The notes: generated from the sequence alone by a model not told the origin. Shown: positions 14,469 through 22,941, counted from the first letter of the stretch. The stretch: 24,944 nucleotides of DNA from an uncultured Bacteroides sp. (GCA_900556625.1 USPQ01000037.1:1-24944); one strand, 5' to 3'. Numbers and translations: made by a program.

Positions 14469-14584
14469 TATCATAAAAGTATATGTGCGGTGGCGAACAT
14501 TTTTTCCTCCGGCCTTGTTGTAATAATACTGCTCAATTGGATAAACAATGCAGCGGAAGAAGCTTAATTATTACATGATATATT

Positions 14585-15325
14585 ATGAAAGTAGGTTTGT
14601 TTATTCCTTGTTATATCAATGCTATATATCCCAATGTGGGAGTGGCATCGTATAAGCTATTAAAAAGTCTGGGAGTAGACGTCGATTATCCGTTGGATCA
14701 GACTTGTTGCGGACAACCGATGGCGAATGCCGGTTTTGAAGATGAATCAACGAAGCTGGCACTCCGTTTTGATGACTTGTTTCAACAATATGACTACATT
14801 GTCGGTCCCTCCGCCAGTTGTGTCGCTTTTGTGAAAGAGAATCATCCGGGTATTTTAGAGAAAGAAGGTCATGTCTGTCAAAGTGCGGGAAAGATTTATG
14901 ACCTTTGCGATTTCATCCACGATGTGATCAAACCCACGAAACTGCCTGCACGCTTTCCACACAAAGTCAGTATTCACAACAGTTGTCACGGTGTGCGTGA
15001 ATTGTTCAACTCCGCCCCCAGCGAATTAAATATCCCTTATTACAATAAATTGCGTGATTTGCTCAATCTGGTAGAAGGAATCGAGGTATTCGAACCCAGC
15101 CACATTGACGAGTGCTGCGGTTTTGGCGGAATGTTTGCCGTAGAAGAGCAGGCTGTTTCCGTATGTATGGGACGCGATAAGGTGAAAGACCACATGGCTA
15201 CCGGAGCCGAGTATATTGTCGGAGCCGACAGTTCCTGCCTAATGCATATGCAAGGCGTTATCAAACGGGAACATCTGCCCATTCAGATTATCCATATTGT
15301 AGAAATTCTAGCATCGCAATTATGA
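14585..15325 (+). CDS. lutA: LutA: (Fe-S)-binding subunit of L-lactate oxidation
   Basis: The 246-residue product has two cysteine-rich CCG repeats: Cys9 with Cys41-Cys42 (TCCGQPM), and Cys134 (HNSCHG) with Cys177-Cys178 (ECCGFGG). These bind an iron-sulfur cluster as in heterodisulfide reductase subunits and glycolate oxidase GlcF. LutABC together oxidise L-lactate to pyruvate in the cytoplasm. The gene overlaps lutB by the four bases ATGA, so translation is coupled. No clear promoter of the TAnnTTTG type was found in the 14469-14584 gap. Confidence 0.93.
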   Translation: MKVGLFIPCYINAIYPNVGVASYKLLKSLGVDVDYPLDQTCCGQPMANAGFEDESTKLALRFDDLFQQYDYIVGPSASCVAFVKENHPGILEKEGHVCQSAGKIYDLCDFIHDVIKPTKLPARFPHKVSIHNSCHGVRELFNSAPSELNIPYYNKLRDLLNLVEGIEVFEPSHIDECCGFGGMFAVEEQAVSVCMGRDKVKDHMATGAEYIVGADSSCLMHMQGVIKREHLPIQIIHIVEILASQL

Positions 15326-16707
15326 GTACAAAACATTCAAAGGCTGCCGAGAAGTTCTTGCAGGACAGCAAGATGGCAGCATGGCATAACGAAACCCTTT
15401 GGATGGTCCGTGCCAAGAGGGATAAGATGAGTAAAGAAGTTCCCGAGTGGGAAGAGTTGCGCAACAAGGCCTGTGAACTGAAACTATATTCCAACAGCCA
15501 CCTCGAAGAGCTCCTGCTGGAGTTTGAAAAGAATGCTACCGCCAATGGCGCTATCGTGCATTGGGCGAAAGACGCTGATGAATATTGTGCCATTGTGTAC
15601 GAGATACTGAATGAACATAATGTGCATCATTTCATCAAAAGTAAATCCATGCTCGCAGAGGAATGTGGGTTGAATCCTTTCCTGATGGAGCGTGGTATCG
15701 ATGTCGTGGAGTCCGATTTGGGCGAGCGTATTCTGCAATTGATGCATCTCGAACCGAGTCATATCGTGTTGCCTGCCATCCACATCAAACGGGAACAGGT
15801 GGGTGAACTCTTTGAGAAAGAGATGGGAACGGAAAAAGGTAACTTTGATCCTACTTATCTGACTCATGCCGCCCGTAAGAACCTGCGTCATCTTTTTCTG
15901 AATGCCGAAGCTGCCATGACTGGCGCTAACTTTGCCGTAGCTTCGACCGGTGATATCGTGGTGTGTACCAATGAAGGAAATGCCGATATGGGAACTTCAT
16001 ATCCGAAGTTGAATATTGCTGCTTTCGGTATGGAAAAGATTGTGCCGGACCTGGAGGCGTTGGGGGTATTTACCCGTTTGCTGGCACGTTCGGCTACCGG
16101 ACAACCGGTTACAACCTACACTTCCCATTACCGTCGCCCTCGCGAAGGAGGTGAATATCACATCATTATTGTGGACAATGGCCGGAGTGCATTGCTGTCC
16201 AAGACCGACCATATCAAGACACTGAATTGTATTCGTTGCGGTGCGTGTATGAATACTTGTCCCGTATATCGTCGAAGCGGTGGATACTCTTATACTTATT
16301 TTATTCCCGGTCCTATTGGGATCAATCTGGGTATGGCCCATGATCCGGAGAAATATTATGATAATCTTTCTGCCTGCTCTCTGTGTATGTCCTGCTCTGA
16401 TGTCTGTCCGGTGAAAGTGGATCTTGCCGAACAGATTTATAAGTGGCGTCAGGATTTGGACGGACTGGGCAAGGCGAATACGGGAAAGAAGATCATGTCC
16501 GGTGGAATGAAGTTCCTGATGGAGCGTCCGGCATTGTTCAATGCTGCTTTGTGGGCGGCTCCGATGATAAACAGCCTGCCACGATTTATGAAATACAATG
16601 ATTTCGATGATTGGGGAAAGGGACGCGAGTTGCCGGAATTTGCCAAAGAATCGTTTAATGAGATGTGGAAGAAGAACAAAGTGCAGGGAAAGGAGGAATC
16701 TAAATGA
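15322..16707 (+). CDS. lutB: LutB: iron-sulfur LUD-domain subunit of L-lactate oxidation
   Basis: This 461-residue protein has an N-terminal LUD domain (visible in TGANFAVASTGDIVVCTNEG, 200-219) followed by two 4Fe-4S motifs: Cys303, 306, 309, 313 (CIRCGACMNTCPVY) and Cys352, 355, 358, 362 (CSLCMSCSDVCPV). It is the central electron-carrying subunit with LutA and LutC. Length and order are normal. It overlaps both neighbours by ATGA, giving one translationally coupled unit. Confidence 0.95.
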   Translation: MSTKHSKAAEKFLQDSKMAAWHNETLWMVRAKRDKMSKEVPEWEELRNKACELKLYSNSHLEELLLEFEKNATANGAIVHWAKDADEYCAIVYEILNEHNVHHFIKSKSMLAEECGLNPFLMERGIDVVESDLGERILQLMHLEPSHIVLPAIHIKREQVGELFEKEMGTEKGNFDPTYLTHAARKNLRHLFLNAEAAMTGANFAVASTGDIVVCTNEGNADMGTSYPKLNIAAFGMEKIVPDLEALGVFTRLLARSATGQPVTTYTSHYRRPREGGEYHIIIVDNGRSALLSKTDHIKTLNCIRCGACMNTCPVYRRSGGYSYTYFIPGPIGINLGMAHDPEKYYDNLSACSLCMSCSDVCPVKVDLAEQIYKWRQDLDGLGKANTGKKIMSGGMKFLMERPALFNAALWAAPMINSLPRFMKYNDFDDWGKGRELPEFAKESFNEMWKKNKVQGKEESK

Positions 16708-17285
16708 GCAGTAGAGAAGAAATATTAGCCAGTATCCGCAAAAATACGCAAGTTCGTTATGATAAGCCGGATATTGCGGATATGAAACGGTTGTCATATC
16801 CCGATAAAATAGAACAGTTTTGTGCTATCAGCCGTGCGGTGGGAGGTATGGCTGTTGTATTGGGTGAGGGAGAAGATGTGAATGCGGTGATTCGCCGGAC
16901 CTATCCGGAGGCTATGCGCATTGCTTCTGTGTTGCCGGATATTTCGTGCGCGACGTTCAATCCCGATAATCTGGATGACCCGAAAGAGTTGGACGGCACG
17001 GATGTGGCTGTGGTGAAAGGAGAAATCGGAGTTGCTGAGAACGGGGCTGTCTGGATTCCGCAAACAGTAAAGTATAAAGCTGTTTATTTCATTTCAGAGA
17101 AGTTGGTTATTTTGCTCGACCGGAATAAAATAGTAGATACGATGTATGACGCTTACCGTGAATTGGACGGGCAGGAATATAAATTCGGCACGTTTATTTC
17201 CGGTCCTTCAAAGACTGCTGATATCGAACAGGCTTTGGTGATGGGAGCGCATGGAGCAAGGGACGTATTGGTAATATTGATGTAG
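16704..17285 (+). CDS. lutC: LutC: LUD-domain subunit of L-lactate oxidation
   Basis: The 193-residue product is a single LUD domain. The conserved segment GEIGVAENGAVW (106-117) and the C-terminal FISGPSKTADIEQALVMGAH are typical of LutC/YkgG. It completes the LutABC complex, and the ATGA overlap with lutB couples their translation. The stop is followed 18 nt later by the kinase gene, so the operon may continue. Confidence 0.94.
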   Translation: MSSREEILASIRKNTQVRYDKPDIADMKRLSYPDKIEQFCAISRAVGGMAVVLGEGEDVNAVIRRTYPEAMRIASVLPDISCATFNPDNLDDPKELDGTDVAVVKGEIGVAENGAVWIPQTVKYKAVYFISEKLVILLDRNKIVDTMYDAYRELDGQEYKFGTFISGPSKTADIEQALVMGAHGARDVLVILM

Positions 17286-17303
17286 TTGTTAAATGTAAAT
17301 GAT

Positions 17304-18176
17304 ATGTATGCCAATAAAGTAAAGAAAATAGCTGCCATTCATGACCTTTCGGGGATGGGACGCGTATCTCTCACGGTCGTTATCCCTATTCTTTCATCTA
17401 TGGGCTTTCAAGTCTGTCCGCTGCCTACGGCTGTGCTTTCCAATCACACGCAATATCCCGGTTTCTCTTTTCTCGATCTGACGGACGAAATGCCGAAGAT
17501 TATTGCCGAATGGAAAAAACTGGAAGTGCAGTTCGATGCTATCTATACGGGATATCTGGGCTCTCCGAAGCAGATTCAGATCGTTTCCGATTTTATCAGG
17601 GACTTCCGGCAGCCGGATAGTTTAATCGTGGCTGATCCCGTGTTGGGAGATAACGGTCGGTTGTACGCTAATTTTGATGGGGAGATGGTGAAGGAGATGC
17701 GTCACTTGATTACAAAAGCGGATGTAGTTACCCCGAATTTGACAGAACTGTTTTATCTGTTGGACAGGCCTTATAAAGCGGACAATACAGATGAGGAGTT
17801 GAAAGAATATCTTCGGCTCTTGTCTGATAAAGGTCCTGATGTGGTTATCATAACCAGTGTTCCCGTACATGGTGAACCTCATAAAACTTCTGTTTATGCT
17901 TATAACCGTCAGGGAAACCGTTATTGGAAGGTGACTTGTCCTTATCTGCCTGCCCATTATCCGGGTACAGGGGATACTTTTACAAGTGTTATCACGGGGG
18001 CTTTGATGCAGGGTGACAGTTTGCCAATGGCGTTGGACCGTGCCACGCAGTTTATTCTACAGGGTATTCGCGCTACTTTCGGATATGAGTATGATAACCG
18101 CGAGGGTATTTTGTTGGAAAAAGTACTCCATAATCTGGATATGCCGATACAAATGGCCAGTTATGAACTGATTTAA
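17304..18176 (+). CDS. Pyridoxal/pyridoxamine kinase (PfkB-like fold)
   Basis: The 290-residue protein belongs to the ribokinase-like B6-vitamer kinases that make pyridoxal 5'-phosphate. The opening AAIHDLSGMGRVSLTVVIPI and the CPLPTAVLSNHTQYPG substrate region fit this group. ADPVLGDNG lies in the middle, and the C-terminal YPGTGDTFTS has the anion-hole glycines and catalytic Asp. ATG 17304 is preferred over TTG 17286 because homologues begin near it. The link to lactate use is positional only; many PLP enzymes act on pyruvate-related metabolites. Confidence 0.88.
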   Translation: MYANKVKKIAAIHDLSGMGRVSLTVVIPILSSMGFQVCPLPTAVLSNHTQYPGFSFLDLTDEMPKIIAEWKKLEVQFDAIYTGYLGSPKQIQIVSDFIRDFRQPDSLIVADPVLGDNGRLYANFDGEMVKEMRHLITKADVVTPNLTELFYLLDRPYKADNTDEELKEYLRLLSDKGPDVVIITSVPVHGEPHKTSVYAYNRQGNRYWKVTCPYLPAHYPGTGDTFTSVITGALMQGDSLPMALDRATQFILQGIRATFGYEYDNREGILLEKVLHNLDMPIQMASYELI

Positions 18177-18195
18177 TATTTAACACTCGTAAGCT

Positions 18196-18225
18196 TTTGT
18201 TTTTCAGGTATTTCTTTTATTTTTG
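18196..18225 (+). promoter_or_regulatory. Promoter of the DUF418 gene
   Basis: TTTG at 18196-18199 and TATTTTTG at 18218-18225 with an 18-nt spacer match the Bacteroidetes consensus; the ATG lies at 18260. This marks the end of the lut transcript region. Confidence 0.7.
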
Positions 18226-18259
18226 CGGTTGTTGAATTAATCTGAAATAATTGTATCTA

Positions 18260-19429
18260 ATGACTCAAACACTGAAAACGACTGAACGGCTTGGAGTAGT
18301 GGACGCTCTGCGTGGGTTCGCTTTGTTAGCTATTGTATTATTACATAATCTGGAGCATTACAATCTGTTTTTTATGCCGGAGAATGTACCCGCATGGTTG
18401 CAAACAATTGATAAGTATGCATGGGATACTATATTTTTCTTGTTTGCGGGAAAGGCTTATGCGACTTTCTCATTGTTGTTCGGGTTTAGCTTTTATATTC
18501 AGTTTCACAATGCGGAGAAACGGGGAATCGATTTCAGGGGACGATTTGCATGGCGGATGTGCCTGCTTCTCCTGTTTGCACAGTTGCACGCATTGTTCTA
18601 TAACGGTGATATTCTTTTGCTATATGCAGTAGTCGGGTTTGCACTGATTCCGGTTTGTAAGTTGAAGGATAAGACGGTTTTCTGGATTGCTTTGATTCTG
18701 CTTTTACAGCCATACGAGTGGGGACGTGCCATCTATGCGCTGATAAATCCGGATTATGTGGCGGTGACCGGTCATTTTATTCCTTATGCTATGCGTGCTG
18801 AGGCAGCGACAGCCAACGGCAGTTTCTTTGATGTATTACAGTCTAATATCATTGACGGACAGTTGTATAGCAATATCTGGCAGGTGGAAAATGGACGCTT
18901 GTTCCAGACGGCTGCTCTGTTCATGTTCGGGATGTTGTTGGGACGCCGGAAATATTTGATAAAGAGTGAAGAGTCCGTACGTTTCTGGAAAAGAATGTTG
19001 ATAGGTGCTGTCATTGCCTTCATTCCTCTCTATTGCCTTAGAATTTTTGTTCCGGATTTTATTACGGATTCCTCCGCACTGATTCCTTATAATATAGCTG
19101 TTCCGTCTTATGCTAATTTTGCGTTCATGGTGATTCTTGTTTCTCTCTTCACCCTGCTTTGGTTTAAGAAAGAGACAGGATATAGCTGGCAAAGCCTGCT
19201 GATTCCTTACGGGCGCATGAGTCTGACGAATTATATTTCCCAATCTGTTATGGGAGTCACTATCTATTATGGATTCGGGTTGTCTATGTACAAATATGCC
19301 GGAGCAACGGCAAGCCTGCTTATTGCATTGCTTATCTTTACCGTTCAGTTGGTCTTCAGCCGTTGGTGGCTTGTTCGACACAGGCAAGGACCACTTGAAT
19401 TCTTATGGCGCAAGGGTACCTGGATTTAG
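18260..19429 (+). CDS. DUF418 multi-pass membrane protein
   Basis: A 389-residue integral membrane protein. It begins with the DUF418 signature RLGVVDALRGFALLAIVLLH and has roughly eight to ten hydrophobic segments, with the C-terminal DUF418 region (IPYGRMSLTNYISQSVMGVT, then FSRWWL and GPLEFLWRKGTW). The family resembles acyltransferase-3-like proteins in outline, but its role is unknown. ATG 18260 is used in place of an in-frame TTG at 18251. Its stop is only 9 nt from the stop of the convergent anti-sigma-like gene, with no visible terminator between them. Confidence 0.9.
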   Translation: MTQTLKTTERLGVVDALRGFALLAIVLLHNLEHYNLFFMPENVPAWLQTIDKYAWDTIFFLFAGKAYATFSLLFGFSFYIQFHNAEKRGIDFRGRFAWRMCLLLLFAQLHALFYNGDILLLYAVVGFALIPVCKLKDKTVFWIALILLLQPYEWGRAIYALINPDYVAVTGHFIPYAMRAEAATANGSFFDVLQSNIIDGQLYSNIWQVENGRLFQTAALFMFGMLLGRRKYLIKSEESVRFWKRMLIGAVIAFIPLYCLRIFVPDFITDSSALIPYNIAVPSYANFAFMVILVSLFTLLWFKKETGYSWQSLLIPYGRMSLTNYISQSVMGVTIYYGFGLSMYKYAGATASLLIALLIFTVQLVFSRWWLVRHRQGPLEFLWRKGTWI

Positions 19430-19438
19430 TGGTTTGCG

Positions 19439-20575
19439 TTAATCGAATTTGACGGTTACCTCCGCCTGCTTGTTCCCGTATGTCCAGTCCGGTCCTTCCT
19501 GAACCAGACGGATTGCCTCTTTGTCGGAAGATTCGCAGAGACTCTTCTTTACTTTAATGTGGAAAGGCCGTCCGTCCCTATTGACCAGAAAGGTCAATAC
19601 TACTTTTCCTTTCACTTGTGCGCACGTTTCGTCTGTTGGGCGGACCAGATTCTTTTTCAGATATTTCAGATATTTACGTTTTCCGTCAACGGGTTGCGGA
19701 GTGTTATCTTTATTTGCCTTTTTATTGACTCCGTGTCCCACTACCACCACTTCGCTGAGTCCTTTTTGGTCTTCGTTCATGGCAATGAGCATTGTCCGGC
19801 TGGTATCTACCGGAACTTCTACCGGGTCATATCCGATATACTGTGCTGTCAACTGCTTGTTCTCTGCTTTTTTGAGTAATGAAAATTCTCCATTCACATC
19901 TGTAACGGTTCCGATATTCGTTCCTTTGTACATTACGCTGGCGCCGATAAGCGGTTCCCCTTTTTGGTCGGTCACTTTTCCTTTGATTATATCATTGGTG
20001 GGAATAACTGCCATTTTAGCTATTCTCATTTTTTTGACGGATTCGGGATCAGAAGCTCCTGTTGTCATTATTACTTCTTCGTCTGTTGCTGCAACCATTT
20101 GACCCGAAGTTTCCTCCTCCATAGGCATTGTTGTAATGGGAGCACTTGGAGGCTTGGAAATGGTAGTCCGGCTTTTGGCGATGATATCTTTCTTATCCGC
20201 TTGTTTCGTGGAAACTGGGGAAATAGGAGTGGAATCCGTCTTTGTCTTTGTGGGAACTAGTGCGATTTCCTTTTGTGGAATTATCGGAATGACAGGCTCT
20301 GGTGTCTCTTTCAGGAACAGGAAATAACTGCTGATTCCGAATCCGATTACCAGACAGGCGGCAACACTCCAAATGATAGCGTAGGTATTTCTTTTCTTTG
20401 TAGAACGGGCAGAGATTTGTATCCGCAGTTGCTCAATCCGTTGTTCGTGATTTCCCTCCACTTGGTTGTATCCATCTATCGCATCAGCCAGAAAAGGGTC
20501 TTTCATCGACTCTTTTTCCAACCGATGTGCTTCTTTTCCTTTGCGGAGTCCTTGTATGTAGTCCGATAGTCTCAT
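19439..20575 (-). CDS. Anti-sigma-like membrane protein with CarboxypepD_reg and TonB C-terminal domains
   Basis: This 378-residue protein has a cytoplasmic N-terminus of about 63 residues (typical place for sigma binding), one membrane helix at 65-88 and a long Pro/Thr-rich periplasmic linker. A CarboxypepD_reg-like domain follows (about 196-268: IKGKVTDQKGEPLIGASVMY), then a TonB-receptor-plug-like LSEVVVVGHG at 273-282. It ends in a TonB C-terminal-like domain (about 300-378: GKVVLTFLVNRDGRPFHIKV). The ATGA overlap with the ECF sigma gene supports an anti-sigma role. A TonB tail on an anti-sigma factor is uncommon and suggests contact with an outer-membrane receptor. The partner is unknown. 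Confidence 0.82.
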   Translation of the reverse strand: MRLSDYIQGLRKGKEAHRLEKESMKDPFLADAIDGYNQVEGNHEQRIEQLRIQISARSTKKRNTYAIIWSVAACLVIGFGISSYFLFLKETPEPVIPIIPQKEIALVPTKTKTDSTPISPVSTKQADKKDIIAKSRTTISKPPSAPITTMPMEEETSGQMVAATDEEVIMTTGASDPESVKKMRIAKMAVIPTNDIIKGKVTDQKGEPLIGASVMYKGTNIGTVTDVNGEFSLLKKAENKQLTAQYIGYDPVEVPVDTSRTMLIAMNEDQKGLSEVVVVGHGVNKKANKDNTPQPVDGKRKYLKYLKKNLVRPTDETCAQVKGKVVLTFLVNRDGRPFHIKVKKSLCESSDKEAIRLVQEGPDWTYGNKQAEVTVKFD

Positions 20576-21141
20576 AGGGTTTGTTTCTTGATACAGATTT
20601 TTAAGTTTCGCTTTCCGTTCTGGATATAGCTTTTTACATTATTCAGAGTAAATCCGGTCTGCTCGACAATATCCGCATACGACATTTCCTCTAAAAAGAA
20701 ACGTGTAATGCTCGTCCGTTGTTCTTCGGGCAACTTTTCGAGACAGTGATGTAATGCTTTTAACCGGTCTTCCGAACTTTCCTCTTCACTTAATAGATGC
20801 AGAAATTCATCGGATTCCATAATATTAATGGTGTAATCTAACGGAATTTCTTTATTCTCCTTCCGCAGAAGTTGCAAGCAATGATTTTTTGCCACCCGGT
20901 AGAGCCAGGGCTTGAACACTTTGATCTCATAATTTCGCAGCTTAGGCAATAAATCTTCAAACAACTGCATGACCGCTTCCTGTGCCCGGTCTTCGTCTTG
21001 CAGATATTTCAGGCATAGTCCATACAGTAACGGGATATAGCGGTTGTATAATTCACCGAAATATTCCGTATCACCGGACTGAGCGTAGTGTGTGAGTAGC
21101 TCCTCGTCCGACAGTTTGGATATGGTTCTTTTAAAAAACAA
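20572..21141 (-). CDS. ECF-type RNA polymerase sigma factor
   Basis: The 189-residue protein has sigma region 2 (YFGELYNRYIPLLYGLCLKY to WLYRVAKNHCLQLLRKEN, about 27-105) and region 4 (LEKLPEEQRTSITRFFLEEM to NNVKSYIQNGKRNLK, about 133-183), as in ECF sigma factors. The only plausible start is TTG 21141, 3 nt after the acyltransferase stop, with GAAGAAGAA just before it acting as the ribosome site; no ATG is available in a suitable place. It overlaps the anti-sigma-like gene by ATGA. It sits in a tightly packed operon with lipid genes. Confidence 0.93.
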   Translation of the reverse strand: MFFKRTISKLSDEELLTHYAQSGDTEYFGELYNRYIPLLYGLCLKYLQDEDRAQEAVMQLFEDLLPKLRNYEIKVFKPWLYRVAKNHCLQLLRKENKEIPLDYTINIMESDEFLHLLSEEESSEDRLKALHHCLEKLPEEQRTSITRFFLEEMSYADIVEQTGFTLNNVKSYIQNGKRNLKICIKKQTL

Positions 21142-21144
21142 TGC

Positions 21145-21816
21145 CTATTCTTCTTCGTCGTCAATAATGACTTGATATTTTTCTTTCATTATTTCAAAAT
21201 CATCTGCAATCTGTTCCAATATTTCATGTATATCCGTGCTCTTTACCAATGTGGGCATACCGTAATAGATAGATGCTTTATATGGCAACAGTATCATTTT
21301 GCCTTTGGGCAGAGAACGTCCCATGCCGGTCATGAATACGGGAATATATTTTACTTCAGGTCGCAGAGACAGGATACGGGCTATGCCAGATTTAATTTTT
21401 CCCATCTGTTCCGGCTTTCCTCTGGTTCCTTCGGGAAAAAGAATCAGTGAATATCCTGCATCGATGGCTTCAAGCATTTTGCGGATCGGGTCATGTTCCG
21501 AATCTTTTTCTCCTTTCCTTCTGATTAGCAGTGTGTTGATGAAATAGTTACTTATGGAAGCCTGAAAGCGGTTTTTACCAAAATAATCTTCTGCTGCTAC
21601 AGGTTTGACTTTCCATAAAAGTTTTCCGGGCAGAGAAGATAATAAACTTAAAGTGTCCAAATGGCTGTTGTGGTTGGCAAGAATGATGAACTGCTTTTCT
21701 TTCTTGAGGAATCGGCAATCGGTGAACTGAACTCCTACGATCAGTTTCAAGAACCATTGGCATATACCTTTATATATAATCTGCATGATAGCAGCTTGCA
21801 TGAATCTCTTTTCCAT
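21145..21816 (-). CDS. PlsC-like lysophospholipid acyltransferase
   Basis: The 223-residue protein has the glycerolipid acyltransferase motifs: HX4D as His49 to Asp54 in ANHNSHLDTL, and LFPEGTRG at 126-133 (PEGT). It lacks a clear N-terminal membrane helix apart from a hydrophobic patch near 8-30, so it may bind the membrane peripherally. PlsC enzymes move an acyl group onto a lysophosphatidate. The C-terminus is unusually acidic (DDEEE). Its start directly abuts the stop of the CdsA-like frame, so the two are translated together. Confidence 0.85.
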   Translation of the reverse strand: MEKRFMQAAIMQIIYKGICQWFLKLIVGVQFTDCRFLKKEKQFIILANHNSHLDTLSLLSSLPGKLLWKVKPVAAEDYFGKNRFQASISNYFINTLLIRRKGEKDSEHDPIRKMLEAIDAGYSLILFPEGTRGKPEQMGKIKSGIARILSLRPEVKYIPVFMTGMGRSLPKGKMILLPYKASIYYGMPTLVKSTDIHEILEQIADDFEIMKEKYQVIIDDEEE

Positions 21817-22101
21817 TTAATATGCAATGTAATAAACTAAATGAAAAAAGACGGGAGCGGTGTAGGACAGAGAGTCTATCCGGTCGAATACTCCTCCATG
21901 ACCGGGAATACTGTTCCCCATATCCTTAATTCCTTTATCCCTTTTGATGGCGGAGAGTTCGCTGATATTTGTTTTTGGAAAGATCTTCTTTACGAGAAAA
22001 AGAATAAGGCTTGCCGTAATGAGCAGTCCGATGATGAGCGAAATGACGATAATCAGTTCATCACTTAGCGTAGGAAATATGGTATCCAGTAGTTCTTTCA
22101 T
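21817..22101 (-). pseudogene. CdsA-like phosphatidate cytidylyltransferase with most of the protein missing
   Basis: The frame has only 94 residues. Residues 50-76 contain the complete CTP-transferase signature (SAIKRDKGIKDMGNSIPGHG plus GVFDRID), which in CdsA lies near the C-terminus, but a normal CdsA is about 260 or more residues long with 7-8 membrane segments. Here only one helix (about 16-37) precedes it. The N-terminal part (MKELLDTIFPTLSDELI) looks like a genuine start, so the simplest reading is an in-frame internal deletion joined near residue 49, possibly leaving a dead gene that still carries ribosomes through the operon. A real mini-protein cannot be excluded. It overlaps its neighbour by ATGA. 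Confidence 0.65.
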
Positions 22102-22754
22102 TTTATTTCATTGTTTGTTGTGTGTGACATGAGGTACAGACGGTGTATCAGTGTTGCGACAAGGCCGACATTTATAATTATCAGGGCTATGAGACATACC
22201 ATCCGGTCGTATCCTGCGTGAATGGTGCAGGTGGCTGCTACAAAGGCAAGCGTGAGCAATGCCATGCGGTGTTGTTTGGCCATCGGGCCGTTAAAGAAAT
22301 GCTGGTGCGTTTTGTAGGCTCCTATCCAACGGAAATAAGCTGTCATCACAGCAAGAAGAGCAGCCATCCATCCTAGTTCAATACCGAATCCGCCTGCTAC
22401 ATATCCGACGGGAATGATGAACAAAGCATCAGCAAAGCGGTCGGGCATATCATTGTAGAGATCCCCGTTGGCGCTTTTCTTCCCTCCTTCGATAGCTACC
22501 ATCCCATCGAACAGGTTGCAGAGTAACCGCGACTGCATGCAAACGATGAACAGAATGTAGGCTACATACTTGTTAAAACCGGGATCAATGACTGTGCCGA
22601 TCAACAGAAGGCATCCCACCATAGCGAAGAATATGCTCATCATGGAAATTTGATTGGGAGTGATACCCCAACGAGTTAGTTTGCGGGCGATAATAGTGGC
22701 CCAGACCGTGTTTCGTGAGGCTATTTCCCGCCTTCCATCAACTTCGTTTTTCAT
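22098..22754 (-). CDS. CDP-alcohol phosphatidyltransferase-like protein with a variant active-site motif
   Basis: The 218-residue membrane protein has the CDP-alcohol phosphatidyltransferase arrangement but not the canonical motif: DG-x2-A-R-x8-G-x3-D-x3-D appears as Asp83 Gly84, Ala87, Ile88 (in place of Arg), Gly97, Asn101 (in place of Asp), Asp105. Extra acidic residues (Asp98, Asp102) lie next to these. Similar departures occur in the YnbA type linked to CdsA-like genes, as I recall. It joins a CDP-activated lipid and an alcohol, or does so with altered specificity. ATG 22754 is chosen because the promoter -7 box lies 24 nt upstream. It is the first gene of the operon. Confidence 0.78.
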   Translation of the reverse strand: MKNEVDGRREIASRNTVWATIIARKLTRWGITPNQISMMSIFFAMVGCLLLIGTVIDPGFNKYVAYILFIVCMQSRLLCNLFDGMVAIEGGKKSANGDLYNDMPDRFADALFIIPVGYVAGGFGIELGWMAALLAVMTAYFRWIGAYKTHQHFFNGPMAKQHRMALLTLAFVAATCTIHAGYDRMVCLIALIIINVGLVATLIHRLYLMSHTTNNEIK

Positions 22755-22777
22755 ATTTATGATATGTTTATGTTTGG

Positions 22778-22808
22778 CAAATATACATATCATATTAAGA
22801 GTTACAAA
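22778..22808 (-). promoter_or_regulatory. Promoter of the lipid/ECF-sigma operon
   Basis: Minus-strand TTTG (22808-22805), a 19-nt spacer and TATATTTG (22785-22778) form a near-perfect vegetative promoter. Transcription near 22773 would drive the five overlapping or abutting genes down to 19439. Confidence 0.78.
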
Positions 22809-22832
22809 GGAATAAGTAGGAATTTTTAAGTG

Positions 22833-22859
22833 ACTTTTTTCCGCTCGGGTAAAAAAAGT
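22833..22859. other. Palindrome between divergent genes
   Basis: ACTTTTTTCCG and CGGGTAAAAAAAGT pair around a CT loop with one bulge. It lies in the divergent region upstream of the lipid operon promoter and the VWA gene, not at a gene end. It may be an operator or a hairpin; a degenerate ACAGATT repeat copy (22873-22892, GGAATCTGTGTGAAATCTGC) follows it. No TAnnTTTG promoter for the VWA gene is visible. Confidence 0.4.
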
Positions 22860-22941
22860 TCAGGCAAATTATGGAATCTGTGTGAAATCTGCATCTCTAT
22901 AGTAAAAGCGATGAATAGTAACATTTTAAAATAATGAAGTT

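Noticed and set aside
15997..16797. Open frame of 266 codons antisense to lutB and lutC
   Set aside because: The sense genes have complete iron-sulfur and LUD motifs; the antisense product looks like no protein family.
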